Source: Buddleja alternifolia (taxonomy: Eukaryota > Streptophyta > Magnoliopsida > Lamiales > Scrophulariaceae). From it: 64,000 bases of DNA. A program made the translations under genes and the position numbers. This document shows positions 43,843 through 55,702 of the stretch, in pieces. The stretch spans positions 24,097,953 through 24,161,952 of the forward strand of contig CM033408.1 in assembly GCA_019426215.1 (NCBI GenBank). The letters run 5' to 3'. How positions within the stretch are numbered: the stretch's first letter is position 1; each line of letters begins with the position of its first letter. The notes beneath the pieces are model-generated. The model had not been told where the DNA came from. It did not search any database and was given only the letters and a program-made list of their open reading frames with translations.

Positions 43843-44793
43843 GGTCTTAAATATCGATTTCGGGGTAGATATCGATGTAGTAAATTTATGAAAATTTTGA
43901 TGGAAATTTCGTGAATATTCAAAATTTCGGTTTCGATTTTAAAGAAATCATGAAAATTTATAAAAATATTTGAAAATTTGCAATAAAATTTTGGGTAACT
44001 TTAACTATCATTCTTATGCATCTTTTACATCAACATTATTCTATATTTAATATATGAATAGTGAATTTGTTAAATAATATCACTAAAAACTGTTGAGAAA
44101 AATATGAAATAAATATAATTTGATAATAAGATAATAACCAAATCTCATAGGAACTTCATTAAAATAAAATGTACTAAGATTTAAGTACAAGTTACTACTC
44201 AATACCATATCGAGTTTCTAGGAAGATCGAAATCGCTATCACTAGTATCTGTCCTACCTCTACTTTCATATTGTAAGTGAAAATTATTAGTTATATGTTG
44301 ACAATATTCCGCTCATGACATGAAATGTTTGTAGTACTGCATATAATAATGATGATGATATACTTCTGGTGTTGAATCTTGAAGAACCCCAATGGGTACA
44401 ACATACTCGACAGGAGTAGTATCATAAACCTGTGGCAAAAGATATCAGTAGGGTTGGTGTGGCTTTGTATCCACTGAGTATCCACTATATGTCCAAGGTG
44501 GACACGTATTATGTGAATTTGATCCATGTTATGTGTATAAATATAATTTGTTAATTATATGATATTTTAAAAAAAATTAAAAATATAAAAAAAATTCGGC
44601 CGAAATTTCGGTTTCGGTAAATATTTCGGGAAATATCGAGTTTCGGCTGAAATTTCGAAGGATATTTGACAAAAATATTTTAAATTTCGGGTTTCAACCG
44701 AAATTTCGGAAGATATTCAGCAAAATTGAATCGAATGTTCGATTTCGCTTCGGAACCCCCCGAAATCTAAAATTTCGGTCGAAATTTTAGACC
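43843..44793. mobile_element. hAT-like element with transposase C-terminal remnant
   Basis: Starts GGTCTTAAATATCGATTTCGG and ends CGAAATTTTAGACC, imperfect inverted repeats, with many atttcgg / ccgaaat motifs at both ends. The middle encodes on the minus strand the tail described at 44170-44530. Flanks are TA-rich, so the 8-bp target duplication is not clear. A diverged relative in opposite orientation lies at 55200-55702. Confidence 0.6.
44170..44530 (-). pseudogene. hAT transposase C-terminal tail
   Basis: Minus-strand translation, with at least one stop or frame problem, reads PWTYSGYSVDTKPHQPY, then VYDTTPVEYVVPIGVLQDS, YHHHYYMQYYKH and finally SDSDFDLPRNSIWY followed by a stop. The Tyr/His-rich segment closing with an acidic patch and a Trp-Tyr end resembles the extreme C-terminus of plant BED-finger hAT proteins. 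The catalytic and dimerisation domains are missing. Assignment is from memory of the family's style, so moderate. Confidence 0.5.
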
Positions 44794-44794
44794 A

Positions 44795-44797
<3 letters not shown>

Positions 44798-44832
<35 letters not shown>
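44798..44832. repeat. TA microsatellite
   Basis: At least 17 TA units adjoining the end of the hAT-like element. Confidence 0.9.
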
Positions 44833-44836
<4 letters not shown>

Positions 44837-45477
44837 GGATTCCTTCTAAATTCTTTTATGATCATTAAGATTGTTGTGTGACTTCGAATCTCAAAAGTTC
44901 CTAATAAGGCGAAATCACATAATTCGTGCGGTAACTCTAGGGTGTAGCAAATTTTATCGTGTAAATTGTGATACTGACAAATTTGAGGGCACTAACTATC
45001 CAATGTTCGCGAATTGAGGATAAATTTAACTGGAAAATTGAAAAATAGAATGGAAATTTGCATGTTTCTGAGTACATGACCTTTTTAAATTTGAGATTTC
45101 TCAAATTTTGAGGACAAATCATCATGTCTGGACTAAAAAAAGGTCACTTATTGTAAATTACAAGGCTAAAGTTGCAAACTTTGTGCTGTGTGCGCACCTA
45201 CGATTTTAGTCCTATGAATTATGAGAAAGTGACGATTTATGTAATGCAAATTAGTGGAATAATATTTTTGGCCTGTGTGCACATGTGCAATCTTACCTCC
45301 AAAATTCAAAAATTCCCAAATTATATGGTGACGTGAGTGGCACATGCCACTTTCTGGGAACATGTTTTATTTTTTGTGAAATTTATCCTTTATTTCACTA
45401 CTCCTCTCCATGGGAGAAGGTCCCAACAAAGTGACGAAACTAACTAGATTTTTTGGTCGTGGATACTCTCTCGGCCT
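44833..45477. other. No gene seen
   Basis: Moderately AT-rich DNA. Only short incidental frames. The stretch just before 45478 may be the upstream part of a Sirevirus-like element. Confidence 0.4.
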
Positions 45478-46254
45478 ATGGAGATCACAGAAGTTGAAGC
45501 AGGGCAGGATCCTACTGTTGGAGACGCTAACGTTATACACACTGATATTCAGATGATAGATGCCCCCAACGTTACAGTGGTTGATACGCCCGTTGTTCAA
45601 CCAGTTCTTCAGATTGAGGAAGCGACTCAATCTCTCGAGTTAGCGATAGAAGAGGTACACGCTGAAATGGCCGAGGAGCCTGAAGAACCATTCATTAGAG
45701 ATAAATCCAAAGGAAAAGCTGTCATTTCTAGCTCGTATGGACTTATTCCGTCCGCGGAACGGTCTTCTTCTTCGAACTCAGACTCGGGAAGTGATCTAGA
45801 GGCAAGAGACTTTAGAACAGCCATTAGGAACTCGCTCAACACCATCGAGGGTTCCTGTTCCAAGATGCTCGATAATGATGATTTGCATATCAAGTTAGTC
45901 TCCAACACTAGAAGCCGTGATATTGCAAATGCTGCTACGAAGAGTACTATAGCAATAATGGAGTGCATAACACCGCTGATCAAAGGCCTCTCTGAGGAGT
46001 TCAATCGCCACTTTGCCCAGAACGCTTCAACAGATACCGAGAGACATAATACTTCCAATTCTGTTGCCCATAGTATCGTTGAACAAGTCGCTCTACTTGT
46101 TGATGAAGTTAGGTTGTTGCGACAAGATATCGCTAGTTTGAAGACTTCCCTTGATGATGCCAAGAAGGGGGAAAAGAAAGAAAAGCATCAAGGGTCTAAA
46201 GCCAAAGGAAAAGCCTTAATGGAGCCAATATCTAAAACTGACAACAAAAACTAG
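45478..46254 (+). CDS. Unrecognised ORF with coiled coil, upstream of a Sirevirus-like LTR
   Basis: A 258-codon open frame, TAG at its end. Residues 1-70 are acidic. Residues about 85-110 are Ser-rich (SSSSNSDSGSD). Residues about 150-230 have heptad-like leucines (VEQVALLVDEVRLLRQDIASL) and are probably coiled coil. The C-terminus is Lys-rich and basic. I recognise no domain, signal peptide or membrane segment. It lies about 660 bp before a Copia-type polypurine tract and LTR, in the slot where Sireviruses carry an env-like ORF downstream of pol. That could be its origin, but the sequence does not prove it. The intact frame is notable in such degraded surroundings. Confidence 0.45.
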   Translation: MEITEVEAGQDPTVGDANVIHTDIQMIDAPNVTVVDTPVVQPVLQIEEATQSLELAIEEVHAEMAEEPEEPFIRDKSKGKAVISSSYGLIPSAERSSSSNSDSGSDLEARDFRTAIRNSLNTIEGSCSKMLDNDDLHIKLVSNTRSRDIANAATKSTIAIMECITPLIKGLSEEFNRHFAQNASTDTERHNTSNSVAHSIVEQVALLVDEVRLLRQDIASLKTSLDDAKKGEKKEKHQGSKAKGKALMEPISKTDNKN

Positions 46255-46290
46255 TGCTCCATGTTTGAAGAAATAGTGAGTCTAAAGTAG

Positions 46291-46686
46291 ATGGTCACTA
46301 AGAAGCGAAAGCCAAGATGCTACCAAGGCAGGCACAGGCTTCCGAACTTTGATGTTGAATTTTTAGAAGGTATGGGGTTTCATCCATACGCGGCATTGCT
46401 GAGAAGACCTCTCAATTCGAAACCTTCCAACGACCGAATGCAGGATATTTACCATGATTTAATCAGAACGCTCGGGATCCCTCAAAGGGAATGGGTGGAA
46501 AGGTTGCTGGAGTTAAATCTAATAGCTAAGAGGAAAAACGAGGACTACAATGAAGTTTATCATACAACAATGATAGACATCGACCGAGTCCTTATGGATC
46601 TAGGGAATGAGATTTACCAAGAAGAGGCTTCCAAGAAGCGACAAAGCAATAATTTTATTGTTTTATCTTTTATTTTTTGTGTATGA
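46291..46686 (+). CDS. Second unrecognised ORF before the Sirevirus-like LTR
   Basis: A 131-codon frame starting 36 bp after the previous ORF, in a different frame phase. It begins with a basic MVTKKRKPRCYQGRHRLP and then a globular-looking acidic region (FDVEFLEGMGFHPYAALL, WVERLLELNLIAKRKNEDY). The last 15 residues are hydrophobic (NNFIVLSFIFCV), possibly read-through into non-coding DNA. No family recognised. It may be the remainder of a single longer env-like or plant-transposon-associated protein with the ORF upstream. Confidence 0.4.
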   Translation: MVTKKRKPRCYQGRHRLPNFDVEFLEGMGFHPYAALLRRPLNSKPSNDRMQDIYHDLIRTLGIPQREWVERLLELNLIAKRKNEDYNEVYHTTMIDIDRVLMDLGNEIYQEEASKKRQSNNFIVLSFIFCV

Positions 46687-46918
46687 TATCACTTTCTATG
46701 TTTACTTTTTTCAGCATAAATCATGTACTCTTTAAACTTTTTATATATGAATAAATGTGACTTCTCGCTGAAACATCTTGTTGAGGCTAATCTAACATTA
46801 GCTAACTTATCTAACTTTCTAACGCTAACTTATACTTATTTTTGGCTTTTAATTAAACTCTTAAACTATAAAAGAGTTGTAAGAGTTATGGTCTTCACAT
46901 CATCAAAACGGGGGAAAT

Positions 46919-48417
46919 TGTTAGGAAATTTCATGTTAAATGTTTTGATGATGACAAGAATAGGACTTTATATTAGACCCCAAAAATAATGTAAGTTTAT
47001 GTTTTCCTAGAACAACTGTATAAGCGTCTGAAAGTTTGTAATGTTGTTAGGCTTGTAATTTTTATCTTAGTAGATTTTAGACTAAGTATTTGGTACCAAG
47101 TCGCTGATAGAATTTTAGGTGAGTCTATCAAAGATGAAGTTGAAGATCAGCGTCTGAAGTCAAGTGAAGATGAAGATTTGTTCTTAGCGTCTGTAAAACG
47201 CTAAAGGACTATTTCAGGGTTGTTGAATCAAGCACTCAAAAGACTCAAGCAATCAAGGATCAGATTCACCTAAAATAAATTCTCAAGTCATGGAGGACTT
47301 AAATGCAATCATCAACGAACATTTATTTCCAACGGGAAATAAATTTCAAATGCATTAAATGCTTGATAAGTGTATTAAATGTGATAAGCTATTATGACTT
47401 GTGGACAAGCCACCTTTGGACTAGACTGTCAGAAATCAGAGTTCAAACTTTCTCCTGTCCAATCGGAACCAACAGAAATTCAGGAATGTCAGAAAAGCGG
47501 TTGTTTAATGCGCTGCGTGAGATACACGTGTCTACATGTGTCTAACAGACAAATCCCAAGAAATCTCTATAAATAGAACCCTCCAGCAAACCCTGATTAC
47601 ACACGTACATGCACAAGAAAAAGGTCTAAACTTTGCTGAAATTTTTTAAGAGAAAAGCTTATAAACTCCATAGCCAAAAATCCTCTCAAGATTTTTATAC
47701 ATTCCAAAGACAGTCAAAGATATCTCAAACCACTTCAAAGAAGAACCCTAAACTCCTATTGAGATATCCCAAGTTGTTTGAACTTCTAAAATCAAACAAA
47801 CCTGTGGCTAAACCCTCAACCTCTTTCATCTAAGTGAGAAAGTTGTTGATTCTACAAGCAGAATTTCTGTGTGAGAGAATCTTGTTGAAGAAGGTCTTCC
47901 TTGGAGCTGAAGTCTGTGTGATCAAGGAGCTCAAGATCGTCTTCCCTTTCATCCATTTTGTAAAAACCTCTATGTGATTCTTCGATAATCAATCTAGTGA
48001 ATTTCCTCCAAGTGCAAAGGAGAAGAATGGACGTAGCTGGGATTACATCACCCAGTGAACCTTATATATCTTGTGTTATTTACTGCTTTATTACTTTACT
48101 TTACATTTTTATATTATCTCTTTGAAAAGGCATTAAAACGATGAAGCGACTAATTGGCAAAAGAGCACGCTAAGCTCAAAATCATTTCCATTGTGTTAAC
48201 CCTAATTAAGAGATTAAAACATTACCCTACTTTGGTAATTGTTGAAATAACTAAGTCTAAGTTATCTAATCCTTTAGCGCCTGACCTAGCGCTCAGCTTA
48301 CTAAACGTTCAAAATCTACAAAAGTGATACGAAATTTTTAAAGTCGAAAAAGACTTCAAGGTCTATTCACCCCCCCCCCCTTTCTAGACCCTTTTGTACG
48401 CCACTTGGGACCATCAA
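46919..48417 (+). repeat. Sirevirus-like Copia 3' LTR
   Basis: Preceded by catcaaaacgggggaaattg, the polypurine context characteristic of Sirevirus/SIRE-type Copia elements. The LTR begins TGTTAGGAAATTTCATG and continues with gttttgatgatgacaag. TATAAATA at 47568-47575. It probably ends near gggaccatCA (48417) after a C run. No 5' LTR or pol was found in the window, so the element is a 3' remnant. Confidence 0.65.
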
Positions 48418-49740
48418 TTTTTAATTAATTATTTTATTTAAATAATAATTTTCTCACAAGATGGCTTTATATTGTAAATATGAATAAAATTTAGTATTTT
48501 ATATATTTAATGATTTAGTTGGACTAATTATTTTTAATTAATGGTAGACATAAAATTTGAAATTTTATATGTTTAAGTCAATTGATTAGACTAGTTAATT
48601 TTGATTAAAAATATTGAACCTATAAAATTTGAAATTTTATGAGAATTATATAATTAATCACCAACATAATTGCTTTATTTTATGCGAGCATGTATTATGT
48701 GATGGTGACACTATTCATGGTCTTAGGTTTCTTTTTGGGTGTATTTCTCTTTATGGGTTGTGAGGGCCAAATTTGAGCCTTTCGTATTTCTATTTCTTAG
48801 AGTTTATGTATAGGGTGTTATCATTCTTATGTAATAGCTAGAATTAGAATAGGCCTTGAAGAAGAAGACGATCCAAAAGAAAGGTGCTTAGAGCCCAAGA
48901 AGAGTAGAGTAGATTTTTCTTTTTCCTTTTTGATGGCCCATTGGCTTGGCCCCTCTAGAAAAGCCCATGAATAAGTGTGATGCTTTTAGTAGCTTTATGG
49001 TGCATGTTTCATTGGATGTATGTTTCATGTGTGATTCTATCATGCGCTATAAAAAATTGTTATATGTGCAAAGTGAGACCTAAATCAATGTTTAGAATTC
49101 AATTCTCCCAAATCAAATTAATACTAAGTTAGTAAAGGGTGCTAGGTGTCCTCTCCCTCCACTAAACTTAACAAGATTAAGAATTAAGTCGGATATGTGG
49201 CATCGTCCCAATAAGTGGGGGTCATGTGCTTGGACCTAATTAAGAAATTTTATAAAGTGAATTGGATGCCTTAATCGAAACATATTTCACCCCATATATC
49301 GTTAAAGGGATTGGAAGATGAAATTCAAATGTTAGATTAAAAGGTGTTAGTGGGAATGAACTTAGATAATCCACAAACCTATATATCGTTAAAGGGGTGC
49401 GGTTTTGGTGGATTATGGGAAAAAAAGATTGGACCATCTATTGGAAAGATTGATGTTGGACATCACTTTAATTAAATATTGAACCATGTATCGTTAAAGG
49501 GTTATCATCCACTATATTGATTAAAGAAATCAATCTCTACTACGAAGTAATGAACAACGATCACTTTCTATTTCTCCAGTGGGAGCCAAATTTTAAATCA
49601 AAGTTCTTGATTTAACTTAGTTAAAGTTTAAATTACAATCATCTAATCTAGTCTGGTTTATTTTCTGTAGTTATTTATTATTTTATGTCTCTCGATAGAG
49701 ACGATTATCAAACCACTTTTAGTTTTACTCGAAAAGAACA
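48418..49740. other. AT-rich and LTR-like DNA before a Copia gag
   Basis: 48430-48720 is very AT-rich. 49140-49500 contains three atatcgttaaaggg / gtatcgttaaaggg motifs and a block related to 36935-36980. It may be the decayed leader of the Copia at 49761. No initiator tRNA primer site was found. Confidence 0.4.
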
Positions 49741-49760
49741 TCCTTACCTGACCCAACTAC

Positions 49761-51264
49761 ATGGACTGGCTAAGGAACTTGAGGATTGTCCTCAACATGG
49801 AGTCTTTGGGATATGTGTTGGACACAGACATCCCAGCTCCACCTGCCAGAATAAGTGCCAATGAGAAAGAAGTCCAGGCTCGTGAAAAATGGGTAAGGGA
49901 TGACGTCCGATTGCATGGGTACATGCTAGGCTCAATGACAAATGAGCTTCAGAGATCCCACGAGAAGATGACCACTACGAGGGCCATCTTGGCACACTTG
50001 GTCGAGCTCTATGGTGAGCACATTCGCACTGCAAGATATGAAATATCTAAAAAGCTCTTCGGAGTCAAAATGAGAGAGGGTGAAAAAGTTGGGGATCATG
50101 TCCTCAAGATGATGGTGAGGATTGAGGAATTAGAGGCTCTTGATTTTACAATGAACGTACAACTTCAAAAGGATCTCATTTTCTAGTTTCTTCCTAATTC
50201 CTTCTCCTAATTTGCCATGAACTTCAATTGCAATGAGATTGAATGCAACTTAGCTGGGCTAATGAATAAATTAACAACTGCACAATCTCAATTGAAGCCC
50301 AAGGGAAAAGAAACTGCTCTGGTCATCTTTTTTGAGCTCAAAAGGGCTAAGAGTAAGAAGAAGAGAGCTAATAAGCAAGATGGTGGGCTTGGAGCTCAGG
50401 GTAGTGTCGATAAGGGCAAGGGAAAAGCTCATGTGGTTCACAAGCGTAAGGGCCCAAAAAAATGGATAGATACGTACATTGTGGTGAGCTAGGCCACTGG
50501 AAAAGGAACTGTCCCAACATAGGTCATGGCGCACAAGGTATGGAACTTTATGTTTATGAAACTTATTACTCTATGACCGTTTTTTCCTCATCATGAATTC
50601 TTGATTCTGGAGCTAGTGCTCACATTTGTTGTATGAATCAAGATCTGGTGCGAGGAAGGAAGTTGGGCAGTGATGAGGTGAAGATCAGAGTAGGCAATAG
50701 GCAGAACGTTGCAGCTACTGGAATTGGATCTACCTTATTACTTTTACATTCTGGACATTTACTATTTCTGGATAATATTTTGGTTTTCCCAATGGGCTTA
50801 AAAACATTCTTTTGATTCCCGTTTTAGTTAGACAAGGTTATACTTTGCATTTTATTGATGTACATTACAATATTTATTATGGTAATAAATTAGTAGGATC
50901 TGCTTCTTTAGTAAATGGTTTGTATTACCTTAATGTCAAGAATGAGTGTGTTGTTAATACTATACAGAGGAAACGTGGTAGACAAGAAACTAACCAAAGA
51001 CTAGTTTGGCATTTTGGACTGGGCCATGCTGATGAGTACAAGATTCACAAAATGGAGAAAGATGGATTAATAGGCCCATTGGAATTGGATCCCTATCCTA
51101 CTTGTGAATCATGTCTCATGGGCAAAATGACTAGATCCTCCTTCACCAGGAGTTTTGAAAGAGCCACACAAGTATTGGATTTAGTGCATACCGTTGTTTG
51201 TGGGTCATTTGAAGAACTCTTGGAGGTTTTCTTTACTTCATCACATTCACAGATGACCATTTAA
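49761..51264 (+). pseudogene. Copia gag-protease-pre-integrase fragment, multiply broken
   Basis: Gag of the UBN2 type begins MDWLRNLRIVLNMESLGYVLD (49761), with YEISKKLFGVKMREGEKV and a stop at 50184. A following frame (50217-50492) covers the gag C-terminus. A damaged zinc knuckle (GELGHWKRNCP-like) lies near 50480-50515. The protease motif ILDSGASAHICCMNQDLV lies near 50600-50650. Then comes a gag_pre-integrase region with LVWHFGLGHADEYKIHKMEKDGL and CESCLMGKMTRSSF, ending at 51264. The start of gag, the integrase core, RT and RNase H are absent. A polypurine tract and 3' LTR follow within 100 bp, so a large deletion removed pol. Confidence 0.85.
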
Positions 51265-51344
51265 GGAAGGCAGTGCTAGAAAGACGTCTCGAGAAGATAG
51301 GTATTAAATACCATAGAAAATGGCATTGAGTGCAAGTGGGAGAT

Positions 51345-52965
51345 TGTTAGTGTTATGTCCCCAAATGCCATAAATGATAGAATTATAAGGCATTAATTTA
51401 AAATTAAACAATTCGTTTTAATAAAAGGCGTTTTATGTTGTTTCTTATTGGCATTTGTAAGGTTTTATAACGAATGTTAAGTCCTTGATACTAAGGCGAA
51501 TCTTCTACTCCTTATTGATTAGGGAGATTGGCACTAGAAGAGTTCAATCCTCAATATCTAAATTGGTTCCCAAGTCGAAGATAGTATTTACTGGACATTA
51601 TTACTGGATAGAGACCCGTATGACATAAGTTTTGACATGAGAAGTGCCAGTCGAACACTATGAGTAAGTTAGTGGGAACTTGTGTCATAGATACATTAGT
51701 GGGACTGATGAGTTCGAACATGACTTGCATCAGTTCTGTCACATGGGTTTCACTCCATGGCAACGAATGACAGAACTGATAAGTTATGATAGGTATGCAT
51801 GAACCTTAGACCTGAGTAATCACATTGAAGATGTGCTTGTGACATCAAGTCTATCATTAGAGTAGTTAGATCCAATTCACCTGTTGGTGGGGTCGACTTG
51901 GAAGTGCGGCTAAACGGGCAAGTAGCAACCTCAATTGATTAGTAAAATGGAATTTATTCTCTCATAAGTGAATGGGCATTTATACTATGCCGTCATGAAC
52001 GAGTGAGGTCAAAAGTCTTTGGCCAAAGCAATGGAGATACGCATGCTGGGCATAAGAGTATACTCAGTGACCTCGACTCATTATTAGCTAGGTCAAGTAC
52101 TTTGAGTTTGACTGAACCGTGACTCTCAGTTGACTGGGATATAAGAATAAAGAATTCATATTCGTACGTTATTCACAGCGTGAAAGGTTTGAAATGATTC
52201 TATTCATTCGTTCTCAATTGGGTTGTGATGTGGGCCACATGACTGGCTAGGTATTACCCATATCCTTTGGTTTCCTCCCATTTGCCTTGTGAGATGAACC
52301 TAAAGAGTCGCGCTTAAAGTAATCGCAAAGAAAAAATAATGGTTAAAGACTTGAGAGATTTTTTGGTATTTGATACTGTATTAATTAATTAATTGATCAT
52401 TGGATGATCTTATTAATTAATTATGTTAATGTGTTAATTAATCTCTTAGAAAAATTGATTATAAAATTAACATGAATTAATTAGTTATTTAATTATTTAT
52501 TTATTGGATAAATAATATTAATTGAATAATTGATTAAATCAAGATATCAAACATGTGGACTAGCCCGAGGGGCTAATACATGCCTAAGTGGGCATCCATT
52601 ATGGACGCCTAGGGCTTGGCCTTTTAGGCTTGATTATTTCCTTGTGTAGTATAAATACTATTTGGTGAAAATAATCAAACTCTAGCCTTATTATTAGCTT
52701 TATCTCTCTCCTATCTCTTTATCTCTCTCTAGCCGTCTCCAAGGAGAAGAAGAAGAAGAGATTTTTCACTTTCAATTCCGGTGTGGTAATTTAGAGGTAG
52801 AGGCAGATTCGCTGCTTGGAATAGGAAGTTTGAAGTTGGTTTAGAAATTTTGAAAACTCTAAAAAAGGTACATGTTTTCTATCATGCCTTGGATATGTAA
52901 AATCGGAGATGAACACCATGAGTGTTTTTATTTTGCTGCATTTTTACCGATAAAATCCCAACAGT
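51345..52965 (+). repeat. 3' LTR of the broken Copia
   Basis: Follows agtgggaga and starts TGTTAGTGTTATGTCCCC. It ends aaaatcccaaCA near 52965. A CT-rich and (GAA) region with a probable transcription start lies at 52680-52760. The last ~110 bp are tandemly duplicated in part (see next). Confidence 0.75.
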
Positions 52966-53088
52966 TTACATGCCAAATGGTTTCTATCGTGGCTTGAATA
53001 TGTAAAATTGGAGATGAACACCATGAGTGTATTTATTCCGCTGCGTTTTTACCATTTAAATCCCAACAGTTTACATGCCAAGTGTTTG
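52860..53088. repeat. Tandem duplication of about 113 bp at the LTR end
   Basis: The unit from tttctatc to cccaacagtttacatgcca occurs twice with several substitutions (gaacaccatgagtg in both). The second copy runs directly into a different LTR-like sequence. Confidence 0.85.
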
Positions 53089-53715
53089 ATAAAATGCTTA
53101 ACTTAGATGTACACTTTGTTATTGTGTTTCATTGACCCATTGCTAGTTAAGGTTAAATTGCTATCTATTAGGGCCTTATTTAGTAGCAACTAAGGGCTAT
53201 TAGCTAGAACTTTAAGGAAAAATCGATGTCATTAGACTCGATTCATGCTAGGTGAACTAGCTCTGGATGCAAACTCTCTTCTAATAATTAATGCTTCTCC
53301 TCTAATTAATCAAGAGCTGTTTTAGGAGAAAGGATTTATTGAATGACTGTCCATTTACAATTAAGGAAGAGTAAGAGGCTCACATGCTATCATTGATTCT
53401 CTTAGTTGGTTACTTGATTAGAATTAATATCATGTATCTATGATCATATCGAGATGATGAAGGATGATTACAATTGACCGGGTTTCTCCATTATCGTTTA
53501 TCTCTATCATTTGATTGCTTATTTCAGATTCTCGTTTGTTTAGTTATCATCTAATTACCCCCGATCCCCCCCCCCCCGCCCCCACCCCTTTTATTGCTTT
53601 GTCACAAGTAGTTAACAGTTATATTTGGGGTTCGACCCTTACTTATCACCATTACTAGATATCAAGATAAACATAAATAGTATTTTTGGTGTGCTACGAC
53701 ACGCATCAATATACT
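53085..53715 (+). repeat. Gypsy/LARD-type LTR 3' fragment
   Basis: Begins ccaagtgtttgataaaatgc, shared with position 13141 inside the LARD-like LTR, and follows a similar order of motifs. It has a C run at 53570-53588 and ends near tgctacgacacgcatcaa. It is a related but diverged LTR fragment. Confidence 0.55.
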
Positions 53716-55199
53716 TTTCACTAAAATTTATTTGCAATTTCCTAGCTTAGTTTTTTTCTTTTGTTGGGATCGATTACATAATTGGAGTCATGAATATCAA
53801 ATAGGAATAAACTACAATTAACTAGCACATGTTACAATCATCTAAGAACTACTATGAAAGTGGAGAAAGACTCTGATGCCATCGGTGAGAGTCGAAACAA
53901 AGACCTTAAATGTGGCTTCAACTTTCCCAGTAGAGCTAGGCTACATCGGTACAATTTCCTTAGGCTTTAAGTGCTTCATTTACCAATATTAACATTCACT
54001 GCAATTTGGATAATTTATTTACTTTTCTATAAGTATTATAAGATCAATGTATTTATGAAATATTACAAAACATACACAATCATATTTTGATTTGAAAACA
54101 AGTCACAATCTCTAGTCTCTACTTCCTTTGAAAGTTCAACTTCACTTTGTGCAAAAAACAAACAAAGACGCAAAAGCAATAGGGTACTAAATCAAAAGTA
54201 CTACACCAAGTCAACAAGAGGCAATAAATTTCTGTATGTACAACTCCACATTGTGAAGTAAAGATAGCATTTAGTGACCAGGAAGTTGGCACCAAGATCT
54301 CTATTCTCTCTAATCTCTACTTCCTTTGCAAGCTCCACTTCACTATTTGCAGAAAACAAACAAAGAAGCAAAAGCAGTTGGGTACAAAATCAAAAGTACT
54401 ACGCCAAGTCAACGAGGCAATAAATGGTAGCGATATCCATACTAATCTCTCAGAAAAGCTGATGACAATTTCTGTAAGTACATCTCCAAATTGTGAAGTA
54501 AAGAAAGCATTTAATCATGAAGAGGAAGTTGGCACCACATAATGAAACCATACCTACTACTTGGGAAGTTGTTGTACATATCAAGATATTGTCTTAAATT
54601 TATACGTACACTTGTTAACATCTTTTCAAAAGTGATTTCATAATTTGTTGTCTAGATATCATCTTAAATTTATACGAAAATAAAACGAAATTCAAAATCG
54701 TGCTCAACTTGAAAATCTTAGAGGGAGTTTTTGGTTTTAAAAAGGCATGAATTTCAAATTCATTAAAGAATTTAGAGCAAAATACCTATTACACCTCTGA
54801 AGTATTGTTTGTGTGCATACAGATCCCTGAAGTATCAAATGTACCAAAATTATCCCTAAAGCACCACACGTACCAAAATATTCCCTGGTGTTAGTGTCAC
54901 GTCTGGGGCCCACGTGCCCGTTGGACCAGAGATGTCCAATCGAACTCACAGAGCATAACCTTGAGTTGGACATTTGAACTACAATCTAAAATGAATATTC
55001 ATTGTTACACTTGAATCTAAAATGAATATTTATTGTTACACTGGAATTCTAGAATTCATTATAAGCTATTCCAGTTATCCTTTCTTTCCTGATGTGGGAT
55101 CATTACAGTTAGTAATCAAATGATAGAAAAATTTACTCTGTTGAAAATTGGCAGAATTTACGCATTTACCCATGATAGTTAAAAGTAATATTAAAACAC
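53716..55199. other. Non-coding, with a direct duplication
   Basis: 54117-54292 and 54312-54536 share an extended block (ctctacttcctttg, aaacaaacaaag, caaaagtactac, ccaagtcaac). A further partial relative lies at 55755-55860. No coding seen. A segment at 54770-54960 (atccctgaagtatc, tccctggtgttagtgtcac) looks like a dispersed repeat. Confidence 0.6.
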
Positions 55200-55702
55200 T
55201 TTTTTAAATATCCATCGAAAGTTAGCCCGAAATCCGAAATTTTCCAAAATTTTGAATAACATTTATTTTTTTATACATTAAAAAAAATTATTCAAAAATA
55301 ATATTTCAAGTTGGTCCACACCCACCAACATTCACCCCAACCACACCCACGATTTTTATTAAATTTATGGGACACTTTATTTTAATGAAATTCTTATGAT
55401 ATTTGATTATTATTTTACTTTCAAGTCATATTTATTTCATATTTTTTGTAACAAGTTTTCATCATACTACTTAATAAGATTCATTATACATATATTATAG
55501 ATAAAAAATTATAAATGTAAAAAATAAAAGATACACAAGTATGATAATTCAAGTTACCAAAAGTTTGATTGTAAATTTTTAAACATTTTTATAAATTTTC
55601 ATGATTTCTTTAAAATCAAAATCAAAATTTCGAATATCCTCAACATTTTCGTAAATTTATTAACCCGATTTCTAAACCGAAATCAAAATTTAAGACATTT
55701 GC
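55200..55702. mobile_element. Fragment of the hAT-like family, opposite orientation
   Basis: The block tataaattttcatgatttctttaaaatc and its surroundings match the reverse complement of 43850-43980. The right edge aaatttaagacattt corresponds to the GGTCTTAAA end. The other end is lost. Confidence 0.6.
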
